From contig CAMFIB010000001.1 in the NCBI GenBank assembly GCA_945952465.1, forward strand, positions 1,116,001 through 1,180,000: a stretch of DNA of 64,000 bases, read 5' to 3'. This document shows, in pieces, positions 33,133 through 41,372 of the stretch; positions within the stretch are counted from its first letter, which is position 1, and each line of letters begins with the position of its first letter. A program made the translations under genes and the position numbers. A model generated the notes under the pieces. It made no database searches. It was not told where the DNA came from and saw nothing but the letters and a program-made list of their open reading frames with translations. The stretch comes from an uncultured Pseudomonadota bacterium (lineage in GTDB: Bacteria > Pseudomonadota > Gammaproteobacteria > Burkholderiales > Burkholderiaceae_C).

Positions 33133-35643
33133 CTATTTTGGCACCAGTTCCAGCGCATGGGCGACCGCGCCGGGCTGGCGTTGCAGCGGCCGGTAGCGGC
33201 CCTGGGCCCATTCGTCGGCCTGGTCGCGGTAGCGTGGCGACCACACCAGACCGCTCTGCCCGGCCTGGAAGATGAAGACCGAGCGCTCCAGGTCGGCGAG
33301 GTCGTACACGGCGCGCAGCGAGGCGGCGTGCCGGTTGGCGAACGGCGCTCTGGCGTCATTCGCCCAGTACTGGCCGACGTTGACGGTGAAGGCGTCTCCG
33401 CCGCTGGGCACCTCGATGTTGAACAGCGGCCCCAGCCCGGCCACGTTGCCGAACGGCCGGTGGCTGCTGAGCGCCGGGTGCGCCCTGCCCCAGCGCCAGG
33501 CTTCCACGTCGCTGCCGTAGAGCCTGGCCAGCCGGGCCAGCGTGCGCTCGAAGGCGGCGTTGGCCTGGGTGGCGCAGCCGCCGGGTTCTTCGGTGGCGGG
33601 GTCTTTGCGGCACCACCAGCCGTCGCCCTCGGTCATGACCGTCTCGACGGTCTGGCGGAAGTTGCGCTTGCCGTACAGCGCGCGGAAGCGCTCGGCGCCG
33701 ATGCGCGGCTCGATGAGCCCGCGCGTGAGTTCGTCGGCCCACACCGAGAAGATCAGCGCGCCGGCGCTGCCGGCCTCCATGCGGCCGTCGAAGCGGGCCA
33801 GTTGCTGCTGCGCTGCGGCGGCCAGCGGGTGTTGGGCCCGGGCGTTTTTCAGCAGCGGCAGCAGCTTGAGCGCGGCGGCAGAAGCAAGGTCTTGCTGCAT
33901 CGCCTGCATGCTGGCCAGGTCGTGCTGCGGTTTGGCGGCCAGCAGCTCGGCGATGCGGTCGTGGCGGTAGGGCACGACCCACTCCTGGCCGATGAAGAAG
34001 GGGTAGCCGGGCGGCGTGGGCCGCTGGTTGGCGGTGGCTATCCAGCCGCGGGCGGCGGTTTCGGCGGGCAGGTCTTGCGGGGCGTCGGCAGGCGCGAGCC
34101 AGCCGTCCCAGTCGTACTGCGGCAGCCAGCCGGGCGCGGGCGCCAGGCCCATGATGTCGTTGTCGGGGCGGCGCAGCGGCACCCGGCCCACGGCCTTGTA
34201 GCGGATGGCGCCGGAGGTGTCGGCGGCCACGAGGTTCTGCATGGGCGAATGGTGGTCGGCGTAGGCGGCGAGCAGGTCGTCCACCGAGTGGGCGAAGTTG
34301 GCCTTCATGCCGGCCAGCACGGTGCGGTTGTCGGCTTCGAGTGCGCTCCAGCGCAGCGCCAGCACATGGCGCTTCACATCGAGCACCGTGGCGTGGCTGG
34401 CCTGCGCGTCGCTGATGACCGGGCCGTGGCGGGTGGCGCGCACGGTGAAGGCCACGTCGGGCTGGCCCTTGACCTTGATGGTCTCGGCGCGGGTGGTGAA
34501 CGGCGCCCAGGCGGGTTGGCCGTCGGCGTCGGGCAGGCGGTAGCGCGCGGGGTCTGTGGGGTCGATCTGCTCGAGGTACAGGTCTTGCACGTCGGGGCCG
34601 GTGTTGGTGAAGCTCCAAGCCGCCTGCGCGGTGTGGCCGAGCACCACGAAGGGCAAGCCGGGCAGCGTGGCGCCGATCACGTCGAGCGCGGGCTGGCCGC
34701 CGCCGGCGGGCGCCTGCAGGTGCGCGAAGTACCAGATGGCCGGTGCGGTGAGGCCCAGGTGGGGGTCGTTGGCGAGCAGCGGCTTGCCGCTGGTGGTGTG
34801 GCTGCCGGCCACGGCCCATGAATTGCTGCCCTTGCCGTCGGGGTTGCCGTCGAACAGGGCATTTTGTGCATCAAAAGTGCCTTCAGTCAGCGCCAATGCT
34901 TGATGTGTTGCTGCGTTTTCAGGAGCAAATATGTGCAGGCCGGTGTAGAGGCCATGCAGGTCGGCGCGGGCGGCGGGCGGCTCGCCGGGGTACGGCGGAA
35001 AGAGCTGCCACAGCCGGTTGGTTTCCAGCACCTGCGCGGCCGACAGCCGTGCGAACTCGTGGCCCCAGTTGCCGCCAAGATCCAGCGCCAGCATGAGCGC
35101 CCAGGCCACGCTGTCGGTCGGTGTCCAGGTGCCGGGCCGTGTGCGCAGCAGCAGGAATTCGGGCGGCAGCGCCTGCGAACTCTCGGTGAAGAAGGCGTTG
35201 ATGCCGTCGGCATAGGCCTGCAGCGCGGCCTGCGCCTCGGGCGGCAGGCCGGCCAACTGGCGCTGGGCGGCGCGCACGATGCCCAGCGTGCGCAGCAGCT
35301 TGTCGGTTTCCAGCGCCGGCTCGCCGAGCAGTTCGGCGAGTTCGCCGTGCATCAGGCGGCGGTTGAATTCGAGCTGCCAGCCACGCTCTTGCGCATGCAC
35401 CCAGCCCATGGCGCGCCAGGCGTCGAGCGCACTGCGGGCGCGGATGTGGGTGACGTCGGCGGCGTCACGCTCCACCTTGACGGGCGCGGCAAGGCCGGTG
35501 AGCGACTGCCGGCCGTCGGTCTGCGGGAAGCTGCGCCAGGCGTAGACGGCGGCCGCCAGGGCCGCCAGCAGCAGCAACGCGGCCAGCGTGTGCAGCACGC
35601 GCCGCAGCCAGAGGATGGTCTTGCGTTGCGGGCGGCTGCTCAT
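33133..35643 (-). CDS. Penicillin acylase (Ntn hydrolase) family protein
   Basis: 836 residues. An N-terminal signal anchor (LHTLAALLLLAALAAAVYAW) is followed by an alpha chain with AWRAMGWVHAQERGWQLEFNRRLMHGELAELLG. The beta chain begins at the nucleophile Ser in KGSNSWAVAGS after autocleavage; LANDPHLGLTAPAIWY and RATRHGPVI follow. Family members hydrolyse penicillin G, acyl-homoserine lactones or other amides in the periplasm; this substrate is unknown. Residues ~239-258, just before the cleavage region, are encoded by a dispersed-repeat copy. The ATG is eight bases beyond the ldcA stop. Confidence 0.9.
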   Translation of the reverse strand: MSSRPQRKTILWLRRVLHTLAALLLLAALAAAVYAWRSFPQTDGRQSLTGLAAPVKVERDAADVTHIRARSALDAWRAMGWVHAQERGWQLEFNRRLMHGELAELLGEPALETDKLLRTLGIVRAAQRQLAGLPPEAQAALQAYADGINAFFTESSQALPPEFLLLRTRPGTWTPTDSVAWALMLALDLGGNWGHEFARLSAAQVLETNRLWQLFPPYPGEPPAARADLHGLYTGLHIFAPENAATHQALALTEGTFDAQNALFDGNPDGKGSNSWAVAGSHTTSGKPLLANDPHLGLTAPAIWYFAHLQAPAGGGQPALDVIGATLPGLPFVVLGHTAQAAWSFTNTGPDVQDLYLEQIDPTDPARYRLPDADGQPAWAPFTTRAETIKVKGQPDVAFTVRATRHGPVISDAQASHATVLDVKRHVLALRWSALEADNRTVLAGMKANFAHSVDDLLAAYADHHSPMQNLVAADTSGAIRYKAVGRVPLRRPDNDIMGLAPAPGWLPQYDWDGWLAPADAPQDLPAETAARGWIATANQRPTPPGYPFFIGQEWVVPYRHDRIAELLAAKPQHDLASMQAMQQDLASAAALKLLPLLKNARAQHPLAAAAQQQLARFDGRMEAGSAGALIFSVWADELTRGLIEPRIGAERFRALYGKRNFRQTVETVMTEGDGWWCRKDPATEEPGGCATQANAAFERTLARLARLYGSDVEAWRWGRAHPALSSHRPFGNVAGLGPLFNIEVPSGGDAFTVNVGQYWANDARAPFANRHAASLRAVYDLADLERSVFIFQAGQSGLVWSPRYRDQADEWAQGRYRPLQRQPGAVAHALELVPK
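34871..34928 (+). repeat. Dispersed AT-rich repeat, copy E (inside the penicillin acylase gene)
   Basis: Contains AGTCAGCGCCAATGCTTGAT (from 34885), then GTGTTGCTGCGTTTTCAGGA. It lies antisense to the gene and is translated on the minus strand as IFAPENAATHQALALTEGTF, without stop codons. It is preceded by AAAAGTGCC, resembling the left flank of copy D. Confidence 0.65.
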
Positions 35644-35651
35644 GGCGTTAC

Positions 35652-36665
35652 CTAGTGGCTGTGGTGGTGGGCATGGTCGTGGCCATGGTCGTGCCCATGG
35701 TGGGCGTCGCCGCCGTGGCGGTGTCCCCAGACGATGAAGGCGTCCCGGCCGTCTACGGCCAGCGTGACCCTGGCGCCCACCGGCAGCAGCACCTTGGTGG
35801 GCACGTGGCCGAACGGCAGGCCGGTGAGCACCGGCACCTTGAGCTGCGAGCGCAGCCAGGCCACCACGGTGGCGAGCTTGAAGCCCTTGTCGTGCGGCAC
35901 CAGCTTGTAGTTGGTGAACTGGCCGAGCAGCACCGCCTTCTGCTTCGCCAGCACGCCGGCATGCAGCAGTTGGGTGAGCATGCGCTCGACGCGGTAGGGG
36001 TGTTCGTTCACGTCTTCCAGAAACAGCACGCCGCCGGCCACGTTGGGGAAATACGGCGTGCCGAGCAGGCCGACCAGCACCGACAGGTTGCCACCCCACA
36101 GCACCGCATCGTCGACTTTTCTGATGCCTTTTTGGCCGCCAGTCAGCGCCAATCCTCGCGTTCCTGCTATCGATTCGATATCAGCCGCGGGCAGGCGCCA
36201 GCCGCTGCCTTCGCCGTGGCCGCCGGTCAGGTCGTCGAAGCAGGCCTCCATGATGTCGTCCGGCGCCTCGGCGCCGAAGTCTTCTCCCAGCGCCGGGCCG
36301 GCCCAGGTCACGGCACCGGCCTGCGCCAGCAGCGCCGCCTGCAACGCGGTGAAGTCGCTCAGGCCGACGAACTGCGTGCCCTTCTCCACCGCCTTGGCCA
36401 GCGCCTTGTATTTCACCTGCGGCAGCAGCCGCGTCAGGCCGTAGCCGCCGCGCGAGATCAGCGCCACGTCGGCACCGCTGGCGGCGGCGCGGTGAATGGC
36501 GGCGAGCCGGGTCGCGTCGTCACCGGCGAAGCGCTGCTGGCTGGCCAGCGCGGCTTCGTCGACCTCGACCTCGTGGCCCAGTGCCTTCAAACGCGCCAGC
36601 CCGCGCCGGAAAGCGGCCTTGTCGCGCACCGCGCTCGACGGCGAATAGATGTAGATGTGGCTCAT
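35652..36665 (-). CDS. ldcA: Muramoyltetrapeptide (LD-)carboxypeptidase with His-rich tail
   Basis: 337 residues of the S66 family. SRGGYGLTRLLP, the nucleophile Ser103 in FVGLSDFTAL, WGGNLSVLVGLLGTPY, the Glu in LFLEDVNEHPYRVERM and the His in GLPFGHVPTK fit the Ser-Glu-His triad. It trims the terminal D-Ala from tetrapeptides during murein recycling in the cytoplasm. Two oddities: residues 161-183 (ESIAGTRGLALTGGQKG) are an insertion encoded by a dispersed repeat, and the C-terminus is a histidine-rich tail (residues ~316-337, GHRHGGDAHHGHDHGHDHAH). Start overlaps the next gene's stop by four bases. Confidence 0.88.
   Translation of the reverse strand: MSHIYIYSPSSAVRDKAAFRRGLARLKALGHEVEVDEAALASQQRFAGDDATRLAAIHRAAASGADVALISRGGYGLTRLLPQVKYKALAKAVEKGTQFVGLSDFTALQAALLAQAGAVTWAGPALGEDFGAEAPDDIMEACFDDLTGGHGEGSGWRLPAADIESIAGTRGLALTGGQKGIRKVDDAVLWGGNLSVLVGLLGTPYFPNVAGGVLFLEDVNEHPYRVERMLTQLLHAGVLAKQKAVLLGQFTNYKLVPHDKGFKLATVVAWLRSQLKVPVLTGLPFGHVPTKVLLPVGARVTLAVDGRDAFIVWGHRHGGDAHHGHDHGHDHAHHHSH
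36128..36184 (+). repeat. Dispersed AT-rich repeat, copy F (inside ldcA)
   Basis: AGTCAGCGCCAATCCTCGCG (36141-36160), then TTCCTGCTATCGATTCGATA. It lies antisense to ldcA and encodes IESIAGTRGLALTG on the minus strand. Like copy E it contributes the peptide LALT from the inverted core. The flank TTTTTGGCCGCC resembles those of copies D and E. Confidence 0.6.
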
Positions 36666-37927
36666 GGGCGCGGAGTATCGCCGAGGGTGCCGGCAAACAA
36701 CGCCAAGGCGCGGCGAACGACGGCGGCGTCCTGCGCCTCGGGGCTGGCGTCGGGCAGCAGCATGTGCTCGACATGCGGGCCGGCCGCGCCAGACCACAGC
36801 GGGTTCACCGCCGCCGTGCCGCGCGCAGGGGTGGCGACCAGCGTCTGGCCCCGCCAGCCGTCGCGCCAGAAGCGCTGCGCTTCTGGCGGCAGCGCTTCAG
36901 CCGCGTCGGGCAGCAGGCTGGCGAAGGCGCGTGGGGCGGCGCGGTGGCCTTTGTCCGGGAACGGCGCTGCGTCGGCCGCATCTACCGCAGCGCCGGGCGT
37001 GCGCTGCCCATTCACCAGCAGGCCGCGGAAGCGTTCAGGCGCGGCCATGGGCAGCAGCAGGCCGGGCCAGCCGCAGCCGTGCAGCCCGAGCACGATGCGC
37101 TGCAGATCGAGCCGCTCGACGAGTTCGTGCAGCACCTGCCGGTGCCACGCCAGGCTGTGGGCCGACTCCCGCTTGGGCTTGTCGCTCTTGCCGAAGCCGA
37201 TCAGGTCGGGCGCCACCACGCGCTGGCCGGCTGCCAGCAGCGGCGGCACCATGTGGCGCCAGAGGTGGCTCCAGGCCGGGCTGCCGTGCAGCAGCAGCCA
37301 CGGCGGCGCGTCTTTCGGCCCTTCGTCGAGGTAATGCAGCCGCAGCCCGCCGAGCGCCGGCAGGTCGCTCACGTAGTGGGGTGCCCACGGGTAGCCCGGC
37401 AGATGCTCGAACCGGGCGTCGGGCGTGCGCAGCGCGTCGTCGCGCAGCGGGTGGCCGGCCTTGTGGCTGGCGCGCTGCGCCTCGCGCTTGCCGCGGAAGA
37501 AGTCCTGCATCAAGGCGCGGCAGTCGTCGGCCAGCACGCCGCCGGTGAGTTGCGTCTGGTGGTTGAGCGAGGCGGTGCCGAACAGGTCGATGACGGAGCC
37601 GGCGGCACCGGTCTTGGGCTCCGGCGCGCCGAACACCACCCGCTTCAAGCGCGCGTGCAGCATGGCGCCGGCGCACATGGCGCAGGGCTCCAGCGTGACG
37701 TACAGCTCGCAGTCGCTGAGCCGGTAGTTGCCCAGCGACCGGGCGGCGGCGTGCAGCGCGGCTATTTCGGCGTGGGCGGTGGGGTCGAGCGTGCCGATGG
37801 GGGCGTTGCCGCCGGCGGCCACCACCCGGCCGTCCCGCACGACGATGGCGCCCACCGGCACCTCGCCCCGCGCCTCGGCCGCCCGCGCCTCGGCCATGGC
37901 CAGCCGCATGAAGTCTTCGTCGGTCAA
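36662..37927 (-). CDS. tadA: tRNA adenosine deaminase TadA fused to a haloalkane-dehalogenase-like hydrolase
   Basis: 421 residues from TTG 37927 (415 from ATG 37909). Residues 1-160 are TadA: zinc and catalytic residues in TAHAEIAAL (His52, Glu54) and EPCAMCAGAML (Cys82, Cys85). It makes inosine 34 in tRNA-Arg(ACG), an essential reaction. Residues ~185-421 are an alpha/beta hydrolase with LLHGSPAWSHLWRHM and PDLIGFGKSDKP. The nucleophile elbow, DWGG in haloalkane dehalogenases, reads HGCGWPG, so the usual Asp is missing. No frameshift separates the domains. It is coupled to ldcA by a 4-bp overlap. Confidence 0.88.
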   Translation of the reverse strand: MTDEDFMRLAMAEARAAEARGEVPVGAIVVRDGRVVAAGGNAPIGTLDPTAHAEIAALHAAARSLGNYRLSDCELYVTLEPCAMCAGAMLHARLKRVVFGAPEPKTGAAGSVIDLFGTASLNHQTQLTGGVLADDCRALMQDFFRGKREAQRASHKAGHPLRDDALRTPDARFEHLPGYPWAPHYVSDLPALGGLRLHYLDEGPKDAPPWLLLHGSPAWSHLWRHMVPPLLAAGQRVVAPDLIGFGKSDKPKRESAHSLAWHRQVLHELVERLDLQRIVLGLHGCGWPGLLLPMAAPERFRGLLVNGQRTPGAAVDAADAAPFPDKGHRAAPRAFASLLPDAAEALPPEAQRFWRDGWRGQTLVATPARGTAAVNPLWSGAAGPHVEHMLLPDASPEAQDAAVVRRALALFAGTLGDTPRP

Positions 37928-37931
37928 GGCG

Positions 37932-38159
37932 CTACCGGTCGTCGGGCATGGGCCGGGGCGCCTGCATGGCGGCCTCTGCGGCCCGGCGCACCTGCTCCAT
38001 CTGCTGTTTCGGGGTGAGCGGCGGCGTGCCGTCTGGCGCCACGCTGGGCGCACCACCGGGCGACACCGGCGGCGCGCTCGGCGACAGCGCGCGCTTGGCG
38101 GCAATGCCCACGACCAGCGCCGCCAGCACCAGACCCAGCAGGCCGAGACCGCCGCGCAT
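37932..38159 (-). CDS. Small single-helix membrane protein
   Basis: 75 residues, not recognised. An N-terminal hydrophobic helix (GLGLLGLVLAALVVGIAAKRAL) is followed by a Pro/Ser-rich linker (SAPPVSPGGAPSVAPDG) and a short amphipathic helix (TPKQQMEQVRRAAEAAMQ). The ATG overlaps the stop of the upstream PaiB-like gene (ATGA), and its own stop is four bases before the tadA TTG. It is therefore translated within the operon. Probably an inner-membrane protein with a periplasmic tail. Confidence 0.6.
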   Translation of the reverse strand: MRGGLGLLGLVLAALVVGIAAKRALSPSAPPVSPGGAPSVAPDGTPPLTPKQQMEQVRRAAEAAMQAPRPMPDDR

Positions 38160-38818
38160 CAGTCGCCCACCCGCTCGGCGCCATCGGCCGGCGCCGCCAG
38201 GCCCAGCCGCTCCATCCATTGCACCAGGCCGCGGGCGTTGTCGTCGCCGCCCTGACCCTGCGCGTGCATGGCCGCATGGGCTTCGGGCCGGTGCTGGTTG
38301 AGCTTGACCTTGCACTGCAGCGCAGTGACTTCCAGCTCGAACGCGACGATGCCGTTCAGCATCTTGGCGGTGTAGTCGGCCGGCAGGCCGCGCCACTGCG
38401 CGGCGTAGGCCGGTTCATGGTCGCCGATGAGCTTTTTCAGCAGCGCGTCTTTCTCGGCGGCCTCTTCGACGATGCGGGCCTGCACCACGCAGTGCACGGC
38501 CAGGTAGTTCCAGGTCGGCACGCGCTGCGCGTCGGGGTAGACCGACGGCGACATGTAGGCGTGCGGGCCGAGGAAGACGGCCAGCGCCTGCGGCCGCGTC
38601 TTCAGGTAGCGCCAATGCGGGTTGGGCTTGGCCACATGGCCGAGCAGCACCCGGCGCTGGTTGGCGTCGAGCGTGGCGCGCAGGTGCAGCGGCAGGTGCG
38701 TCACGAAAGGCAGCCCCTCTTCGTCCACCGAAATCAGGCTGGCGAACGGGTGGCCGGTGAGGATGGCGTCGATCGCCGCGTCGTCGCGCGAGCGGTCGAA
38801 CTGGGGCGGCAGGTACAT
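38159..38818 (-). CDS. PaiB-family FMN-binding protein
   Basis: 219 residues. MYLPPQFDRSRDDAAIDAIL, HPFASLISVDEEGLPFVTHLPL, GHVAKPNPHWRYL, SPSVYPDAQRVPTWNYLAVH and FELEVTALQCKVKLNQHR are characteristic of PaiB. B. subtilis PaiB was described as a negative regulator of sporulation and protease genes, but the fold is that of pyridoxamine-oxidase-like flavin-binding proteins, so a DNA-binding role is uncertain. It appears to be the first gene of the leftward tadA/ldcA/acylase series. Confidence 0.85.
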   Translation of the reverse strand: MYLPPQFDRSRDDAAIDAILTGHPFASLISVDEEGLPFVTHLPLHLRATLDANQRRVLLGHVAKPNPHWRYLKTRPQALAVFLGPHAYMSPSVYPDAQRVPTWNYLAVHCVVQARIVEEAAEKDALLKKLIGDHEPAYAAQWRGLPADYTAKMLNGIVAFELEVTALQCKVKLNQHRPEAHAAMHAQGQGGDDNARGLVQWMERLGLAAPADGAERVGD

Positions 38819-38879
38819 GCGGCCATTGTGGCACCGCAGCCCTGCGCGGGAGCGGCCGCTCGGATAGACTTCCACCGCT

Positions 38880-39275
38880 GTGAGTGCCCCGCCCGTGACC
38901 AACGACGCCCCGATCCTGACGATCGCCTGCCTGTGCGCCGAATGGTGCGGCACCTGCCGCGAATACCGTGCCATTTTCGAGACGCTGCAGACCGCGTTGC
39001 CCGGCCACCGCTTCCGCTGGCTCGACATTGAAGACGAGGCCGGCATTGCCGGCGACGTCGACATCGAAACCTTTCCCACGCTGCTGGTCGCCCACGGCGC
39101 CGACGTGCTGTTTGCCGGCACTGTGCTGCCCAAGTCGGCCGACAGCCTGCGGCTGCTGCAGTCCGTGCTCGAGGGCCGGGCCGCCGGTGACGCCGCTCCG
39201 GCCAGCCGCATGCCGGCCGGCGAGCGCGAGGCCTTCGAAGGCGTGGCGGCGGCGCTGGCCCGCGAAGCCGGCTGA
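38880..39275 (+). CDS. Thioredoxin-like protein
   Basis: 131 residues from GTG 38880. The redox motif AEWCGTCREYR (Cys23, Cys26) lies at the usual site of a thioredoxin fold. The fold continues with FRWLDIEDEAGIAGDVDIETFPTLLVAHGADVLFAG, including the cis-Pro (FPT). No signal peptide is seen, so it acts in the cytoplasm. The C-terminal 40 residues are an extra helix. WCGTC instead of WCGPC suggests a shifted redox potential. Divergent from the PaiB-like gene by 61 bp. Confidence 0.82.
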   Translation: MSAPPVTNDAPILTIACLCAEWCGTCREYRAIFETLQTALPGHRFRWLDIEDEAGIAGDVDIETFPTLLVAHGADVLFAGTVLPKSADSLRLLQSVLEGRAAGDAAPASRMPAGEREAFEGVAAALAREAG

Positions 39276-39352
39276 GCCGCCGCAGGGTTACCGTGCGTAA
39301 CCGGTGCGGCGGGTCAATAATCGGTCGACCATAAACCAACAGGGAGAAGCAG

Positions 39353-39757
39353 ATGAACACAACCCCGACCCTCGCGCTGGCCGCCGTGCTGGCGCTGGCC
39401 GCCACCGGCAGCGCGCTGGCGCAGAGCCAGGAATACCGCCGCGGCTACGACCAGGGCTACCGCGACGGCGTGACCGCCGCCCGCAACAACGCGGTGGACA
39501 ACAGCCGCTTCGGCCCGCGCTACCGCATCGACCGCGCGACCTACGGCGTGGGCAACGCGGTGTGCGACGCCACGCCGGCGCTGCGCCAGCGCCTGCCCGC
39601 CCCTCCCGGCAGCGCGCTGCTCGTCGACAACGGCCTGTGTGGCGACCCGGCGCCGGGCACGCGCAAGATGCTGGATGTGCAGTACCGCTGCGACAACAAC
39701 CGGGCGCTGCGCATCAGCCTGCCCGAAAGCGCGCCGATCGAACTGCCCTGCCGCTGA
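39353..39757 (+). CDS. Small secreted protein with YRRGYDQGYRDG motif
   Basis: 134 residues. Signal peptide TLALAAVLALAATGSALA, cleaved before QSQEYRR. The mature N-terminus has RRGYDQGYRDGVTAARNNA, a Gly-Tyr repeat common in small exported proteobacterial proteins. Four cysteines (VCDAT, GLCGD, YRCDNN, LPCR) are spaced as for two disulfides. GGGAGAAGC upstream is a good ribosome binding site. Function unknown. Convergent with the hydroxylase gene, three bases between stops. Confidence 0.72.
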   Translation: MNTTPTLALAAVLALAATGSALAQSQEYRRGYDQGYRDGVTAARNNAVDNSRFGPRYRIDRATYGVGNAVCDATPALRQRLPAPPGSALLVDNGLCGDPAPGTRKMLDVQYRCDNNRALRISLPESAPIELPCR

Positions 39758-39760
39758 GCG

Positions 39761-40813
39761 TCAGCGCCCGTGCGGCGCGTCGGTGTCGGGCACGGGCACA
39801 TAGCCGGGCCCGAATGACACGTCGCCCGGTTTCCAGCCGGCCCGGCGGCGCACCGCGCTCCAGAAGCGGCGCGCCACGTACAACTGCTGGCCGACCAGCC
39901 CGAGGTCGTTGTCGGCGTCCACCACCGGGTCGCTCACGCCGGTTTCGCGGACCCGGTCCGGCTCATAGCGGGCGGTGCCCAACAACACGTCCCACACCGA
40001 GAACACCTGCCCGTAGTTGCAGTTGTGCAGCGCCGGGTTCTCCGGGTCGCGCTTCATGTGGTGCAGCCGATGGAACAAGGGGCTCACGAAGAGCCGCCCG
40101 CCCAGCGTTCCGAAATCCCAGCGCACGTTGGCATGCGAGAGGTTCTGCATGAGTTCGCTGAGCAGCGTCATCCACGCGAACTCCGCCGCGTCCACCCCCA
40201 TCACCAGGCCCACGCCGGCCAGCACGAACGACTGCAGCACGCCGTCAATGTAGCTGGTGCGGTCGTTGGTCCAGCAACTCATCTGGCGCTGGCTGTGGTG
40301 CATGCTGTGCAGCGCCCACCACCAGGGGATGAGGTGCTGCGTGCGGTGCATGAGGTAGTACGCGAGGTCGTACAGCACGTAGTAGAGGCCGAACAGCAGC
40401 CAGGGGTGGTCGTTGAACCACGGCACCCACAGCTTGAGGCCGCTCGGCGCGTCGGCGCCCGCCCCCGCGCCTTCGCTGAACAACTGGGCCAGCGGCGTCA
40501 GCACCACGAAGCTGAACAGCGGGAACAGGCCCATGATCATCAGGATGGTGTTGAGCCGGTCGACCCGCGTGTGGTGCCGGTCGTTCCAGCGCTCGGCGGG
40601 CCACCAGCTTTCCAGCGGCCGCAGCACGCCGCCGATCAGCACCAGGTGCAGCACCGAAATCATCAGCGCCTCGGCCACGTCGGCCGGGTTGCCCAGCCGC
40701 TCGGTCAGGCCGAGTGCCGCGCCCGCGGGCTGCACGAGGCCGGTGGAGATGGCCGTCACGCCGGCCTGCCAGGCCTGTGCAACGGCAGAGATCAAGGGGA
40801 TATCGAGGGTCAT
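39761..40813 (-). CDS. Membrane fatty-acid hydroxylase / sterol-desaturase family protein
   Basis: 350 residues. Three histidine boxes bind the di-iron centre: HRTQH (about 155), HSMHHS (about 170) and HRLHHMKRDPENP (about 248) with a final ALHNCNYGQ. Four or more membrane helices surround them. The family introduces hydroxyl groups or double bonds into lipids, carotenoids or alkyl glycerols at the inner membrane using O2. The substrate is unknown. It is divergent from the iron region; its start is 302 bp from the small membrane gene at 41115. Confidence 0.88.
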   Translation of the reverse strand: MTLDIPLISAVAQAWQAGVTAISTGLVQPAGAALGLTERLGNPADVAEALMISVLHLVLIGGVLRPLESWWPAERWNDRHHTRVDRLNTILMIMGLFPLFSFVVLTPLAQLFSEGAGAGADAPSGLKLWVPWFNDHPWLLFGLYYVLYDLAYYLMHRTQHLIPWWWALHSMHHSQRQMSCWTNDRTSYIDGVLQSFVLAGVGLVMGVDAAEFAWMTLLSELMQNLSHANVRWDFGTLGGRLFVSPLFHRLHHMKRDPENPALHNCNYGQVFSVWDVLLGTARYEPDRVRETGVSDPVVDADNDLGLVGQQLYVARRFWSAVRRRAGWKPGDVSFGPGYVPVPDTDAPHGR

Positions 40814-41114
40814 CGCGGCGGCCGATCTTAGCGGCGGGCTGTGGAGGAATCGTCGAGAGCGGCGGCAGGTGCCCGGCGGTCGCCCGCCCGTCCGAAAAGT
40901 CGAAAACGACAGACAGTGTGGCGGTTTAGATACGAATGGTTCTCATTGAGATGTTACGATTCGGCCTGCCGCCAGCTCCGGGCAAACCCTTTGCCCCGCC
41001 AGCCAAAAAACCATGGCCCGTGGGCCTGCTGGCGATGCCTGTCCCTTCTTTCCTTTTTCCTGTCGCAATCGACCGCACGGTCGTGTCCGCCACCCGGTTG
41101 GCCAAGGGGCGTCC
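40814..41114. other. Intergenic region ahead of the iron-uptake genes
   Basis: About 300 bp without a convincing gene. It holds a Fur-box-like site at 40931-40949 and then about 165 bp that would be leader for the gene at 41115. A 60-codon frame (40936-41118) overlaps the next gene, has no ribosome binding site and no family resemblance; I do not call it. Confidence 0.6.
40931..40949. promoter_or_regulatory. Fur-box-like site 1
   Basis: TACGAATGGTTCTCATTGA contains AATG-GTTCT-CATT, an inverted pair typical of betaproteobacterial Fur boxes. Similar cores occur at 49696 (AATG-GCTCT-CATC) and 51392 (AATA-GTTGT-CATT), each upstream of iron genes. It is expected to repress the 41115-49538 gene series when iron is sufficient. 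Confidence 0.65.
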
Positions 41115-41318
41115 ATGAGCGCGCGCGCCACACCGTCCCTCTGGCGCTGGCCGATCGCGCTGGGTGTGCTGACCGCTTCCGGCCTCGTGTCGGCGCTGCT
41201 GTCGGACGACGGCTGGGGCGACTGGTGGTCGTGGGTGGCGCTCGGTGTGCCGGTGGCCGTGATGGCCTGGTTCTCCTGGCGGCGTCCTGCCGCCGAAGCC
41301 CCCACCACCCCGCCCTAG
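41115..41318 (+). CDS. Small two-helix membrane protein at the head of the siderophore-receptor operon
   Basis: 67 residues, not recognised by name. Two hydrophobic segments (WPIALGVLTASGLVSALL and WWSWVALGVPVAVMAWFSW) flank a short acidic tryptophan-rich loop (SDDGWGDWW). Pro-rich tail. It is followed 54 bp later by a TonB-dependent receptor in the same orientation. Small membrane proteins of this size often accompany PepSY/TonB receptor operons in Burkholderiales, but no function is known. Confidence 0.6.
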   Translation: MSARATPSLWRWPIALGVLTASGLVSALLSDDGWGDWWSWVALGVPVAVMAWFSWRRPAAEAPTTPP

Positions 41319-41372
41319 TCCCCGCCCTGACCCCCGCCAAGCCCACCGCAGCCCAGCCCCCGAAAGAACACC

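Noticed and set aside
40936-41118. Possible 60-residue peptide upstream of the small membrane gene
   Set aside because: Overlaps the next start, starts within the Fur box region, lacks a ribosome binding site and has no recognisable features.
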